From Paraphysomonas bandaiensis (taxonomy: Eukaryota > Chrysophyceae): a DNA stretch of 64,000 nucleotides. This document shows, piece by piece, positions 11,332 through 22,918 of this stretch (position 1 is the first letter of the stretch; each line of letters opens with the position of its first letter). Made by a program: the position numbers and the translations under genes. Location: the NCBI GenBank assembly GCA_965644295.1, contig CBFFRP010000119.1:62001-126000 (forward strand), in the 5' to 3' direction. The notes under the pieces were generated by a model. It worked only from the letters and a program-made list of their open reading frames with translations, was not told the origin of the DNA and made no database searches.

Positions 11332-12589
11332 CTATACAGGATAGTGTGTCCAGTGGTCGTCCTCGGTCCATGCTTTCCGCAGTATACGTGGAGGTATTTC
11401 TGGCTCTGATCCATTGGTATGAGACAACCAAACTGCTGCCGTGGATTTGATGTTTCCCAGTCCAGTCCTTGTGGGCACTATCTGTCTGACAATGGTGGTA
11501 TGTCGGTAAGGGTCCTTCTCAACAGCAGGAACATCCTGCCTCCCAAACTTGCTGGGATACCACTGTGTGATGTATATTTGTCTATACTTCCTGGCAACAC
11601 GCAGCACAGGTTCTTGAGTCCGTTTCCAGGGAAAGTTTTTATCACTGCTCAACATGCCCTGGTTTTCGAGATCCTCGATAGAAAAGTGGACAGCTACTCC
11701 ACGCTCGGTCCATGTAGACTGATTGTTCCTCGCATACCTAAACAGACATAGAAGTTCAACTGCATAGTGAATAACAACTGGGCTCCACACACCTCTCAAA
11801 CACGTTCGTGGGCTTAGGATCCATGTTCAGAACATCCTTCCAGAGAGAATCGAACAGGTCCTCCTCCGACTGTATCCCACCACTCTCTTGTAGACGTCGT
11901 CTTTCCGTGAACTATTAATTAGATGTCATAATATATCACGACCATAGGATCAACGTACCTCCATGCCGTGTGAATTTTCTGCTGTTATGCCATACACAAC
12001 TCCTGTGTAAAATAAGTCTGGAAGCCTGAAATGACCATGCTTGCTTGCCGTTGTATGAAAACGAGTTCCAATAGTATCATAGTAAGGCTCCGGTAATTTA
12101 AACATCGTCTCTAGATTATCCAATATGTACTCACACCATCTACAAAACTAAAGGTATTTACATACCTGCATACATTGTATTGACATATATATCTGCCATT
12201 TCACTTGTCGACAGCACAGGTCTCACCATTTTCTGCATACCATTAAACATTTACATGATCAGTTAAATACCATATACCATCTCTTCATGCGTCATCGGGG
12301 TGCGGGTGACAGGGCGCTCACCGAAAGGGTCATTTGCAAATACTATTCCCATAACTGCAAATATAATGGCTGTCAACGGTCCCAGTATTTTAGCATCACC
12401 GCATGCCCCAATAAAATCTTCAGTAACCGATGACTTGAGCAACATAATCTCCTCTTGGCTAATCTCTGCCCCTTTATGAAGCAGAGTATCTGTTTCTTCC
12501 GCATACGCTTTGCTCTCAGCACCGACACTGGTCGATAACGACGTCATTTCAGTCTCCACCTCACCGTGAATACCTATATCACCACCCAT
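11332..12589 (-). CDS. Unrecognised single-pass membrane protein, multi-exon
   Basis: Read right to left from ATG at 12589 (MGGDIGIHGE) to TAG at 11332-11334. Exon 1 is acidic and Ser/Thr-rich, then has one hydrophobic segment (ILGPLTAIIFAVMGIVFA). After a GT-AG intron, KMVRPVLSTSEMADIY; later exons give EPYYDTIGTRFHTTASKHGHF and FTERRRLQESGG, and a last exon from YARNNQSTWTERGVAV to WTEDDHWTHYPV. Introns of about 34-54 bp (near 12270, 12140, 11930 and 11755) keep the frame; the one near 12140 is only about 34 bp and its donor is uncertain. The long soluble C-terminal part has one possible N-glycosylation site (NGS). I do not recognise the family and assign no function. The clean splicing argues for a real gene. 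Confidence 0.65.
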
Positions 12590-13049
12590 ACTCGTTGACC
12601 ACAGGCTTGATGTTGATTCTGCTGAACTTAACCTCTAACTACAGCTGATACTAACTGGGGGTGGTGGAATGAACACTTTAAAACAGCTCCCAAAACAGAG
12701 CACAAAAAATGTCGTTTTTTTGTCGATGGCAGAATCATCTTCAGTTCCGTTTGTGCACAGCACCAGCAGCAGATAGGCGCCGAGGTTAGCTAGTTTTCTG
12801 GTGGTTGAAAGCAGGAGCACCACAGCAGGATTAAATAAGTGGTTTATTACGGAGGTGATGCACATGTGCTGTGTATGGGCTGCGATATAGCTCCACCACT
12901 TCTGCTATTGATTATCATTATAATCTACCTTCACCATAGTATAGGTGTCATAGGTATTTGTTTTGGGACACACGCGTATTGAATCCCATCACAGGGGTGG
13001 GCTATTTCCAATTGAATAAAATAGCAGTCTCATTTTAGTGGCAACACAA
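12590..13049. promoter_or_regulatory. Divergent region upstream of the unknown membrane gene and the PAPS-transporter-like gene
   Basis: 460 bp between two head-to-head genes. It holds short spurious frames only; no recognised motif. Confidence 0.35.
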
Positions 13050-14578
13050 ATGAATAAAATGCAGTCGTCTCAGTTGACCTTGATAACTATTATTTGTGGA
13101 AAACTTCTTTTAATAGCAGCAGAGGTATACGTCTGTAACTGTTTTTGATTATAACTAACTCTGTAACTCTATCGCTGCTGTAGGAAACTGGTAGCGAGGA
13201 TACAAAGTCGAATCGAACCTATAGGGGTGAAGCTAATGTTGGGGATGTTTTGTACATGATTGCTGTAAACTTCTTGCTTTACGTTACCCTTATTATTGTC
13301 TTCTACATGCTTGTTCGTTTCTACTTAGAGGAAGAGACGAGCGCTGAGACTTCATATGTTTCATACCTTCCTGTCCCTGTAACTGATGAAAATGATGTTG
13401 ATGTTCCTCCAACTAACATAGATGAGGAAGTAGAGAATGGTGAGGACATAGATGACACCACCACCGGTTCAATTCCAGATAAGCCAGAGGGTATCAAACG
13501 TGTAGGATCCTTTTTAAATGTGAATGAATGGGTTGAGCCGGAGGGAACCAAAATGGAAGTAATTCAGAGAGTGGTCTACTGCGCTGCTGGCCTCAACATA
13601 TCATTCTGTATATGGGGTTTACTACAAGAGCGTATGCTTACATATCCATACGGAGGAGACTATTTCATATATAGCTACGGACTAGTTTTCTTGACTCGGT
13701 TCGGAGGTTTGATTCTTTCAACTTCACTTCTCTACTACTATAAGGTGTCATGGGTGTCGACCCCGTTATACGAGTTCTCATTTCCCTCGGTTGCTAATAT
13801 GCTTAGCTCGTGGTGTCAGTATGAGGCTCTTAAGTATGTTACCTTTCCTACACAGATGCTTGCCAAGGCCTTGAAGCTGGTCCCGGTTATGCTCATGGGA
13901 AAGTTCATCAATAACAAGACCTACCAGACATACGAATATGTGTGTGCAAGTACAATCGGATTTGGCATATACCTCTTTCTTTCATCCTCAGAGAACATTG
14001 ACTTTGGCCAAGACGTATTTGGTAATCCTGAGGGGGTCAATGGGACATGGTGTGGCATCGTGCTGCTCATCCTCTTTCTTTTCTTTGACAGTTTCACCGC
14101 TCAGTGGCAAACTCGCATGTTCGAGCTGAAGAAAGAGATGTCTCCGCTGCAGATGATGCTTGTTATTAATGCATTTTCGTCGGCTTTCTCTTTTATTACA
14201 CTTGTCCATCAAGAAGAGCTGTATGAGGCGCTTAACTTCGTGTACACCCACCCTCCAATCATTGTGCATATGTTGCTATTCGCTATCTGCTCGACGGTGG
14301 GTCAGCTGTACATATTCTATACCGTCAAGAACTTCGGGGCGGTTGTATTCTCGATAATCATGTCCATGCGTATCCTTTTCTCCACGGTATTATCTTGTCT
14401 CGTGTATTCCCACCCTATAACCGAGCTGGGATTTGTCGGAATGGTGGTTGTGTTCGGTGCGATTACATACAGAATCATGAGAAAAACCGAAGGAAAGCCG
14501 TTGCTTCGCTGGAAGGCAGAAGGGGTGGAGCGAACAAAAAATATATTCCACGAGTGGCATGAGCACCTTGATATATAA
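13050..14578 (+). CDS. SLC35B2: SLC35B2-like nucleotide-sulfate/sugar transporter (PAPS transporter type)
   Basis: Two exons: 13050-13124 encodes MNKMQSSQLTLITIICGKLLL, a hydrophobic leader; after a 59-bp intron the rest runs 13184-14578, giving about 489 residues. The most telling stretch is SSWCQYEALKYVTFPTQML, followed by KALKLVPVMLMGK, which closely resembles PAPS transporter 1 of the UAA/SLC35B family. About ten hydrophobic segments follow the acidic luminal N-terminal region (residues about 60-110). Family role: exchange of 3'-phosphoadenosine-5'-phosphosulfate from cytosol into the Golgi for sulfation. Substrate is inferred from similarity; a related UDP-sugar specificity is possible. 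The basic C-terminal tail (MRKTEGKPLLRWK) fits a cytosolic end. Start choice: the first ATG feeding the spliced frame. Confidence 0.88.
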
Positions 14579-15099
14579 TCATGGATATATCGAAGCGTAT
14601 GATGCCCTTCGCCTTATTTCTACTTCATTGAGAATGGTGGTGCACATCAGCACTGTTTAGTATATTGCAGTGGTACACGCGTTGATACGTAATAAATAAA
14701 GGAGTGGTTGTTTATCATCTAGTGACTGTGTGTGTGTTTAGATACAAAAAGTTATAGTGTTGCGTTGTTTTATTCCCAAAATGCTAACATGCTAACTAGC
14801 TGCCCAGACCTATCGTCAGGTCTTCACATTAACCATATCGATGTTAAAAGCCAAATTATAGTGATATATTGATAGGTATGCATGAACCCATGGTACTACC
14901 TGTAACCCAGAGTTGCATCATACTTTATCACATATTCTAGTAGTCTCAACCAGAACTGCGATATCAATCAACTGTCGTATGCGTATCAAACTAAATAGTT
15001 ATTAAAATACATAACCCCAAAAATCTCTGTTTTGATGTATGACTTACGTTCTTATTTTTCAATGGGAATAAAGAGCAGACATTCGAATTCTCTCATTGT
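14579..15099. other. Convergent 3' region, no gene seen
   Basis: AT-rich sequence between two convergent genes. It includes AATAAATAAA near 14690, a likely polyadenylation signal for the transporter. Nothing else is supported. Confidence 0.4.
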
Positions 15100-15502
15100 T
15101 TAATGCGATTGATTTTCTCGGAACTGAGCCACTGTTACACCATGAATCGACCAATTGTCTGCAGAGACATCCCGAAAATTCATGAAAATTCGATTCGGCA
15201 GTACCCCTCCAATAGACGACATCACCTGAGAGAGTTTGAGGCGATTGTAATTCTTAAAAGCGAGTTATTACATCTGAGAATGGAGTAATTAAACTCTCAA
15301 AATCACCGCCGACCGATTCAATCTGTATCATACAACAGGGCTCCGTACTTCCACCGAAGCATAATGAGCTCGTGTGCTCGACATGACACATCACCACTGC
15401 CTCTGGTTTATGCAGAGCAGCTGACAGAGCAGAAGACAGCGCGACCATGATATCATCTTTCGCCTTCACGTCCCCTGAATAAACACATCGTATGAATGGC
15501 AT
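15100..15502 (-). CDS. MIF: MIF-family tautomerase
   Basis: Starts MPFIRCVYSG, placing the catalytic Pro directly after the initiator Met. The family core LCFGGSTEPCCMIQIESVG follows. After an intron of about 60 bp (about 15257-15320) the second exon reads MSSIGGVLPNRIFMNFRDVSADNW, matching the conserved C-terminal half of MIF, and ends at TAA. Total about 115 residues, the family's usual size. MIF proteins are trimeric keto-enol tautomerases. The thiol CXXC motif of vertebrate MIF is absent (EPCC instead). The 5' splice site is ambiguous: only a weak GTCGGC donor keeps the phase. Divergent to the hydrolase gene. Confidence 0.85.
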
Positions 15503-15924
15503 TTGGAGTAATGGTGTTTGGTTAATCTTCTGCGTACATTAATTATGTGTGGTGTGGGTTACTGTATGTTGAACCGCAATGTTCCAAAGAACAGAATCGT
15601 CAAAGAACAGCAGTGTATACATGTATGCATACATCCAGATTACCGACGGCTGGCATACTGGTACGAACGTATATGTAGATATTCAACACCGCAGGCATAT
15701 CCAGATGATATTTTGACATGATTCGCTATCAGATATGCTGTACATAGATATACAGTGTGTATTATGTATACCAGTATACACTTATGCGCCAGATGATGTG
15801 CAGTAGTACAAAGCAGCTGATGTACATGTATGCTAATGAGGATACGTAGTATACCGTATACTGGTGTAGCCATGCATCGGCTCCATGATGCATGGCTGCC
15901 CTCTGAGATCTCCATAATAACAAC
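15503..15924. promoter_or_regulatory. Divergent promoter region, MIF / hydrolase
   Basis: 422 bp rich in GTATAC, TGTACA and ATACAT strings from 15610 to 15870. It contains a perfect 9-bp inverted repeat, CCATGCATC (15870-15878) and GATGCATGG (15887-15895). Promoter role is inferred from position. Confidence 0.5.
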
Positions 15925-16827
15925 ATGAATAACTGCCAATCCGCTCCTGGACAGTTTCTTGGGCAAACTCACTATGTTCTATCTTGCGATATACACAGCG
16001 GCAGGCCTGTAGTCATCTGTATTCATGGAATCGGATCATTCTATCGTCACTTTGATGCGTTGGCTGATCATGTAACGGCTGCTGGTTACTGTGTGCTGCG
16101 ATATGATCTTATTGGTCGTGGATACTCCACTTATCCAAGGGATGACAATGAAAGTGTTATGGAGTCAAAGTTTGGAGCAGAGAGTCATGTTAAGCAACTT
16201 CGAGATCTCGTTTCAGGCCTGAATATATGTAGTGGAAAGTACCATATTATTGCTCATAGTATGGGGGGTGCCATAGCTGCATTGTATGCATCTAGATACG
16301 CCGATGAAATTTTGTCACTTTCGCTTTTATCTCCGGCTGGACTTATGGAACTACCTGTTGTGAAGCTTCTCAGGATGTGCACTTGTCTCCATGGATGTGT
16401 GAAGCCTATCTTGCGGAGTGGACAGGAAAATGCTTGGCGAGAAGACTTCCATACTCATAAAGGCGAAGCTCTTGAAGCTGAGAATGATATGGTTTCTAAG
16501 CTTAGGTTTATCAATAATTTATATCCCACGATTTTTGATGCCTTCTGGGAGTCTGTTTTACAGTTTCCTCTGTACGGACTGGATGTTGATACTTTGGCTC
16601 CACAGATAACTGTTCCTGTGTTTATTGGGTGGGGGGAGTATGATCGAGCAGTCCCTTGGAATCCTTCACTTAGACGATGGGAGCACGCCTTTAAAACTGC
16701 GAATCACCCATCCCTCACTATAAAAATGTATGATAACTCCGGGCATGCCTTTTTTATAGAGAATGCAAATCTATTTCATACTGACATATTGACATTTATA
16801 AGCAACTCCAGCACAGGAAAATGTTGA
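15925..16827 (+). CDS. Alpha/beta-hydrolase fold protein
   Basis: Single exon, 300 residues, ends TGA. The fold is read from the oxyanion region VICIHGIGSFYRHF, the aspartate-rich turn LRYDLIGRGYS, the nucleophile elbow IIAHSMGGAIAAL (Ser near residue 113), the acid in GWGEYDRAVPW and the histidine in YDNSGHAFF. All three catalytic residues are present. A cap region (about residues 150-215) is Cys-rich at its start. This pattern fits serine hydrolases such as monoacylglycerol lipases, epoxide-hydrolase-like enzymes or bacterial-type esterases; the substrate cannot be read from sequence. No signal peptide is evident, so it is probably cytosolic. Confidence 0.88.
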   Translation: MNNCQSAPGQFLGQTHYVLSCDIHSGRPVVICIHGIGSFYRHFDALADHVTAAGYCVLRYDLIGRGYSTYPRDDNESVMESKFGAESHVKQLRDLVSGLNICSGKYHIIAHSMGGAIAALYASRYADEILSLSLLSPAGLMELPVVKLLRMCTCLHGCVKPILRSGQENAWREDFHTHKGEALEAENDMVSKLRFINNLYPTIFDAFWESVLQFPLYGLDVDTLAPQITVPVFIGWGEYDRAVPWNPSLRRWEHAFKTANHPSLTIKMYDNSGHAFFIENANLFHTDILTFISNSSTGKC

Positions 16828-16888
16828 TATAAGTAATAATGATTTTATTGATTATCCTTTCCCTTCAGTTATATTGATATGAAGCAGG

Positions 16889-16992
16889 ACCTGGTAACCA
16901 TTTACCATTAATGGGTGCCCAGTTCCCGGCAAGTATAATGTCATCAATGAAATATGTCCGGTAATTATAATGGCCATTAATGGTTACCAGGT
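16889..16992. mobile_element. MITE-like element, copy 1
   Basis: About 104 bp bounded by inverted repeats: ACCTGGTAACCATT at the left and AATGGTTACCAGGT at the right. The interior (GGTGCCCAGTTCCCGGCAA) recurs in reverse orientation near 63813-63930, showing dispersal. No target duplication was clear. Confidence 0.6.
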
Positions 16993-17113
16993 TCTGATAT
17001 ATAGTGTAAGTGATATAAAAACAAGGGTACAAGATACTCAGGTAAAAATCTATATGACTCTAAAGATGCACACTGATTTGGAAGTTCATATGACGAACAC
17101 TTAGACCACATCA

Positions 17114-17407
17114 TGTTGAGAAACGCTCATTTTACACTAGATCACAGAGAGAATTTGTCGTAAGACTAGATAGATTTATTAATATCGTTTACACGAAGTT
17201 GTGATAACCAACACTAACTCATTATAATCCCTGCATAATATCCTACATATGCGAACCTCTCGTTACTGAACATATCTTGAACGATCAAACTATTTCAGTT
17301 TCTCAATATCATCACAGCATTTGTACATCACTATATTTCACTGTATTCTCGTACATTGTCTTGAAGTGACATACTGAATATACTAGAATAAGATCCATAT
17401 TCTAATA
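17114..17407 (-). repeat. Copia-2 3' LTR
   Basis: 294 bp. The polypurine tract TTGAGTGGGAG lies directly inside it (17408-17418). Confidence 0.93.
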
Positions 17408-17586
17408 CTCCCACTCAATGTAGAATGCAGTGAGATAAAACAACAGTGATCACAATAATCTGATAATGCTATGACTATCTAGTCCCATAGGTAAAAACAG
17501 ATGTGAAATCTTTTAAAGATACATATATATCTAGCAGTCAACTAGATATACAGTTATGTGGGATTTTCACCCACTAAAACACACCT

Positions 17587-20500
17587 TTAACCTCTTCGGG
17601 GTCGTTTCTTCTGCTGCTCCTCCACACTGTTAGACACACTCCTCTTAACCCCGGTAATCGTTTTCTCATGACGGCTGAAGATCTTCGTGGACAACGCCTT
17701 TGTAAAAATATCGGCCGCCATATCATCCGTAGATACATGAATCAATTTTGCTGTAGGAAATTTGCCATTAACATGTTCTCTTATCCAGTGATACTTGATG
17801 TCAATATGCTTCGACCTCTTATGATACACTGGATTCTCTGAAAGATCCTTTGCACTCTTACTATCCATAAAGAATGGAGTCGGCTTCGCTACCAAGAGTC
17901 CGAGCTCCTTGAACACCCCCGAAGCCACACCAGTTCTTGCAAAGCCGCATACTCCGCCATATACTCAGATTCCATGCTCGAAGTCGCAACTGTGGTCTGA
18001 AGCTTGGACTGCCAGGCCAAAGCGCCCGCACATAAAAGCACGATGTATCCCGTTGTGGACCGCCTAGTCATCCTATCACCAGCCCAGTCTGAATCACTGA
18101 ATACATGTAAATCAAACTCACTCCCACTGAATCTGATTCCCTTATCAACTGTACCACGTAAATATTTCAACAAATGAATAGCTAATCTGCAAGTCGCATA
18201 TGTTGGAGAAGTACTAAATCGAGCCAATAACCCCACAGCGTAAGCCAGATCAGGTCTAGTGTGAATCGCCAAATGCAACACCGCTCCAATAATTCCTCTA
18301 TACGGAAATGAATCGACCCACTGCTTCTGCTCCTCCGTCAGCTCACGTTGCTCTGCCAACAAATCCTGAACATTGGTAGGTAGTGGAGTCTCCTTATTCT
18401 TACTGCTCTTCCCCATAAACGAATCGAATTTCTTTACAATATTCTTGGCATATTCCGATTGATCTAACATGTACCAGTCCTCTCCTCTCGTGATTCTGAT
18501 ATTCAGAAACCGTTTGCACACACCCAGATCGTGCATTTCAAACGTTTCGCAGAACCTACGTTTAACACTTTCTAAGTAGGTGAGATCAGCAGATGCAATG
18601 ATAATATCATCAACATATATCAGCAATAAGTGCAATTGACCATTACTCCATCGCATATACAAGCATGTATCTAAAATGCAAGCAGTAAAATGTAACGATT
18701 TGATAAACTTGTCAATATGCTTGTTCCACTGCCTCGGTGATGACCGCAAACCATATAAGGCCTTGATCAATTGAAAACACCACCCCGCTGGCAACTCTTC
18801 ATCAGGTGGAGGTGCCATATACACATCCTCTTCAAGATCGGCATAACAAAACGCTGATGATACATCCAACTGATGTACATGCATATGGAACATAAACGCA
18901 ATCGCGAGGACCAGTCGAATGGTTATTCCTTTGACCACTGGAGCAAACGTGGACTGCTCCTCCTCCGTTTTTTCTTGTAGATTCCCTAATGCAACCAGCC
19001 GCGCCTTATACTTGACTACGTTCCCCAGAAGGTCTCTCTTCACCGTGTGAACATACTTTGCTCGCACCAACTTCACTCCTCGTGGAGTCCGCACAATCTT
19101 TAAGACACGTCTCTTCAGTAGTGAGGTCTTCTCCACCTTCCGAGCTTCTCTCCACTTCATGTACTGTGGAGATCTCTCTGCTTCAGCATAGGAGTCTGGT
19201 GTCTTAAAATCATCGTGTTGAAACTCTGCATGTTTAAAGTTAACAGTGCATGCATCTGGCACCTCAACCATATTTATTTCTCCTAACACCGATGCGTTCG
19301 CCAACCTACGCTGTAGCCGTTTCCGCCGTACACGACCATCACCATCTAGTTCAATAGGTCGTCTAGTAGTTATATACGAACCCATACCTTGCTCATCCTG
19401 AGCCCGCAAATCTTGCGGTGTGGGAGGAGCCCCGCTCGCATCCCCAGACCCATGGTCTGTCGAGGTCTGCAACCTCACGACTGTCTGTTGACAGGTTGGG
19501 TCAGGACTCTCCTGGAGCCCTCCAGGTCTTCCCTGGTCCAGCTCCCTGGCTGGCGTAGTACTCAGGGCGTCCCCCTTTCCTATGTACCCGGTATTCCCGG
19601 GGGTTTCTGCAGTCATACGCACCACGTCTTCGACGTGTATAGGCACCCGGTGCTCTATATGCTCGCGACCTGCAGTAACAAGTGAACGGTATGCTACAAT
19701 CACACCCTTACGTTCTACAACTCTTGTTGTCTTATACAGAAGTCCGTCCTCATCATCAATATGATACGTTCCTTCTAAGCTGGCATAGTCGGATGCAAGC
19801 TTGGGTCTAGCGGCCTCCCGCACTCGAAGAGCATCAATCTCTGCAAAATACTTCTCTGATCGTGATGGCGTTGACTCATCAGTCAATATATGGACTGTAG
19901 TCACCACCTTGTTTGATTCAGGAAGATATACATGGTATCCTACCTTCTCATCAGAGTAACCCATTAAATATCCAACTAGAGCCTTATCCTCCCAATCCTT
20001 TCGTCGATCCGCCTTCGGTGAAAGAACATAAGTTCGACACCCCCATACCCTAAGATATCTCAAATTTGGAGGCTCGCCCGTTAGAAACTCTATAGGAGAC
20101 ATATACCCTTTATCTGTTTTCGTTGGCAATCGAATCAAAATATATCTGGCTGCCATGTATGCATCCAGCCAAAATTGCGGTGGCAGTCCAGATTGGATTA
20201 GCATTGCAAGAGTCATCTCTCCAGCAGTTCTGAACTTCCTCTCCTCTATGGCATTCATTTCTGGAGAGTCTGTTGAGCTCCACGTATGTTGATAGCACTC
20301 CTGTGTCCTAAGATACTGACGCAGCTCTTCACTGATTAACTCACCTGCACCATCTGCATGATAGTGCTCCATCTTGAGCTTGTACCTTTTAACATCTCCT
20401 CTAAATAGCTCTTTGAAGACTTCTAAGACCGCTTCCCCAGTTCTGTGGACTAAACCCGTCGCCCAGAACATTTTGCTGGCATGATGCGTTATCTTTAACA

Positions 20501-22343
20501 CATACCTCTCACCTCCTCTAGCAGGACAATTTAAGTACACTGCGATATCTGCTGAAAAATTCGGTCTAACGGAATTCTCGTCCTTCGTTCGGAAGCTGAC
20601 TCGGGTTATCTTAGACCTGGCACACACATCACACAAACACTGATTTTTGTGTACCTTGGCTGTGAGGTGTTTTCGTTTCAACCCTGTACCCATGATGAGC
20701 ATCCTCTTATGTGCCTCCACTAAAGCATGTTTGTTGAAGTGACCCGCTCTCCGATGCAGCAACTCCAGCTCGTCCTCACCAGTCCTATCGCTAAGATTTA
20801 CTTCACAATTACTCGGTGTAGACACATCTGGAAGCTCCAACAGCTGCTGAGTTGGAACTGCTGTCATGCCATTCTTCATGGGTCCCTCCAGTACTAGCTC
20901 ACCAGTATTACAATCATATATTTGGATGCCATACCAAACCGTGAATCTATATCCCATTTCGTTCAGCTTACGTCCGGAGCACAGGCATCGATTGATCTGA
21001 TCTGAAATTTCAATGTCTCTCCATGCTCCACGGGAACCCACACTTGTGATATGAATCTCTGATCCCTTCTTAGAGCCGTATATCACCTTTGATGTATTCA
21101 TATGAGTGTCAAGCATGGTCACATCATTCATCAAGAACATTGATGATGAACAGCAGGTGTCAATATATGTATAATGCATGTCATCATTTACACTACATAT
21201 ATTCGTTTCATGTATATTGCATGACAATTTCATAACATCCTCGATCATATTAGCTTCATCTTCATCAGAGAAATCTGCTGGTTCTCCACGCCGTATATTC
21301 TCTACTGTCAGCAACCGTTTGTCCGGCTTCCTACCATGATTCTTCCCTTTCTCTCCTCTTCTAGAATGCTTTTTCTTCGTCGTTGGACAATCAGCAGCAA
21401 GATGTTCCAGAGACTTGCAATTTCTGCATCCCGTGTACTCCGCACTTCCAGGACGCTGCCCTGATATCTCTCCATCCTTCTTCCTCTGCTTCCTCCTGCA
21501 CTGTTCAGTTGAATGGCTATGAGGAATTCCTTCTTTCCTGCAATATCTACAGTTGCCCTTCTTACGCTTATCCCGTTCCGTTCGAGACCGTTTGCTCTTT
21601 TCAATGAAATTCAGCTCCTCCACCTTCTTGCGTTTCCGCTCTAACGCAATCCTTCCAGGAATGGTATCATCATACCGTTCTATCTTCCTTGATAATGTTG
21701 CATAATCAACATCATCAGGCATCAAATACAAAGCAACATTCAGAGGAGCATATTCTTCATTCAACAGACCTTCTCGTAACCGTGTTATTTTTGAGAGCTC
21801 CGATATGTCCTGCTGCTGCTCCTGTAGCTCTTTCAGCAGTATTTCAAACCGTATTATATAGTCCTTCGCAGTCTCCTCCGGACGCATACGGAAAGATCCA
21901 TACTGAGTCAACAGCTCACTGATCTTGTTTTGCTTCCCTCCAGCAAAGCACTTCTTCAACTCATCAATCATAATATGCGCCTTAAACCTGTTGCTTCCTT
22001 TTCCATCAGCCTTGAACCCTTTATGTAGAAGATGGAATTTCTGAAGCGCCTTCGAAGATGTTTGCACTGCCTCTCTGCAGTACGAATACGCTATGGCATT
22101 CGCCTTCCAGTACTTCTTCACAGCCTGTCTGTAAGACTTCTCCTCCATTAACGTGAGTGGCTGTTCCCCAAAGTCGCTTTCCTTCGGTGGTGGCTCCACC
22201 GCTACTTCACTTTGCTCTTTCCTCATGAGGAATGTTTCGAAGTCCTCAATCCATTGTTCAACATTGCTCTCATTAAACTGTGGCACTACTCCTCTATCCT
22301 CCTTCTCTCCTCCTCGCTCGCTACCATGTTGAGAAACGCTCAT
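17587..22343 (-). pseudogene. Copia-2 gag-pol polyprotein, frameshifted in RNase H
   Basis: Frame 22343-17889, then the +1-shifted continuation to 17587. Starts MSVSQHG at an ATG inside the LTR, so translation runs through the primer site. Domains: Gag (QFNESNVEQWIEDFETFL); two Cys-rich fingers (CRYCRKEGIPHSHSTEQC and CRNCKSLEHLAADC); protease-like YIDTCCSSSM; integrase H...H...CDVCARSK with triad residues in SADIAVYL, YHADGAGE and EERKFRTAGE; RT with YVDD; RNase H. After LQELVWLRG the frame is lost; the continuation VFKELGLLVAK...KRSKHIDIKYHWIRE is intact in another frame. A run of five G where six would restore frame explains this: a point deletion or a sequencing error. The protease motif reads D-T-C where D-S/T-G is usual. 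Confidence 0.9.
22317..22326 (-). other. Copia-2 primer binding site
   Basis: TGGTAGCGAG abutting the 5' LTR, same as copia-1. Here it is also coding: it lies inside the gag frame just after the start. Confidence 0.8.
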
Positions 22344-22620
22344 TTTACACTAGATCACAGAGAGAATTTGTCGTAAGACTAGATAGATTTATTAATATCG
22401 TTTACACGAAGTTGTGATAACCAACACTAACTCATTATAATCCCTGCATAATATCCTACATATGCGAACCTCTCGTTACTGAACATATCTTGAACGATCA
22501 AACTATTTCAGTTTCTCAATATCATCACAGCATTTGTACATCACTATATTTCACTGTATTCTCGTACATTGTCTTGAAGTGACATACTGAATATACTAGA
22601 ATAAGATCCATATTCTAATA
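22327..22620 (-). repeat. Copia-2 5' LTR
   Basis: 294 bp, matches 17114-17407. Contains the gag ATG (22341-22343). The TSD 'catca' follows. Confidence 0.93.
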
Positions 22621-22918
22621 CATCAGACATCATATTGTTCCTTAGCCTTGAATCACAGAAGCAATCGTATTCCAGGCCAAAAATAGAATGAAAACGGACC
22701 CATGGAACGTGGAAGAGACACCATTTTTCTTTCAGTTTAATTAGGGAGATATTTGCCAGTCAGTATCATTGCTTGTAGTCGAATATTATTCGATACTCCC
22801 CGCCAAATATTGCTCTAATCCATCATGATTTAAATCATATTATTACCAATGCTTAATGTAGGTGACAATCGTAGCTATAACTATGAACGCATCACTACAT
22901 CTACAAATTTAGCCACTT

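Larger units (their letters stand above)
17114..22620 (-). mobile_element. Copia-2: full-length Ty1/copia retrotransposon with one frameshift
   Basis: 294-bp LTRs at 17114-17407 and 22327-22620, apparently identical, flanked by the 5-bp duplication 'catca' (17109-17113, 22621-22625). The LTR begins TATTAGAA and ends CTCAACA. Unlike copia-1, gag and pol form one continuous frame. A single missing G near 17916-17920 breaks the RNase H end. Confidence 0.95.

Noticed and set aside
13191-13200. TGGTAGCGAG, identical to the copia primer site, upstream of the transporter
   Set aside because: It lies in the second exon of the SLC35B2-like gene, in frame (ETGSEDTK), with no LTR beside it. A ten-base coincidence or common codon string.
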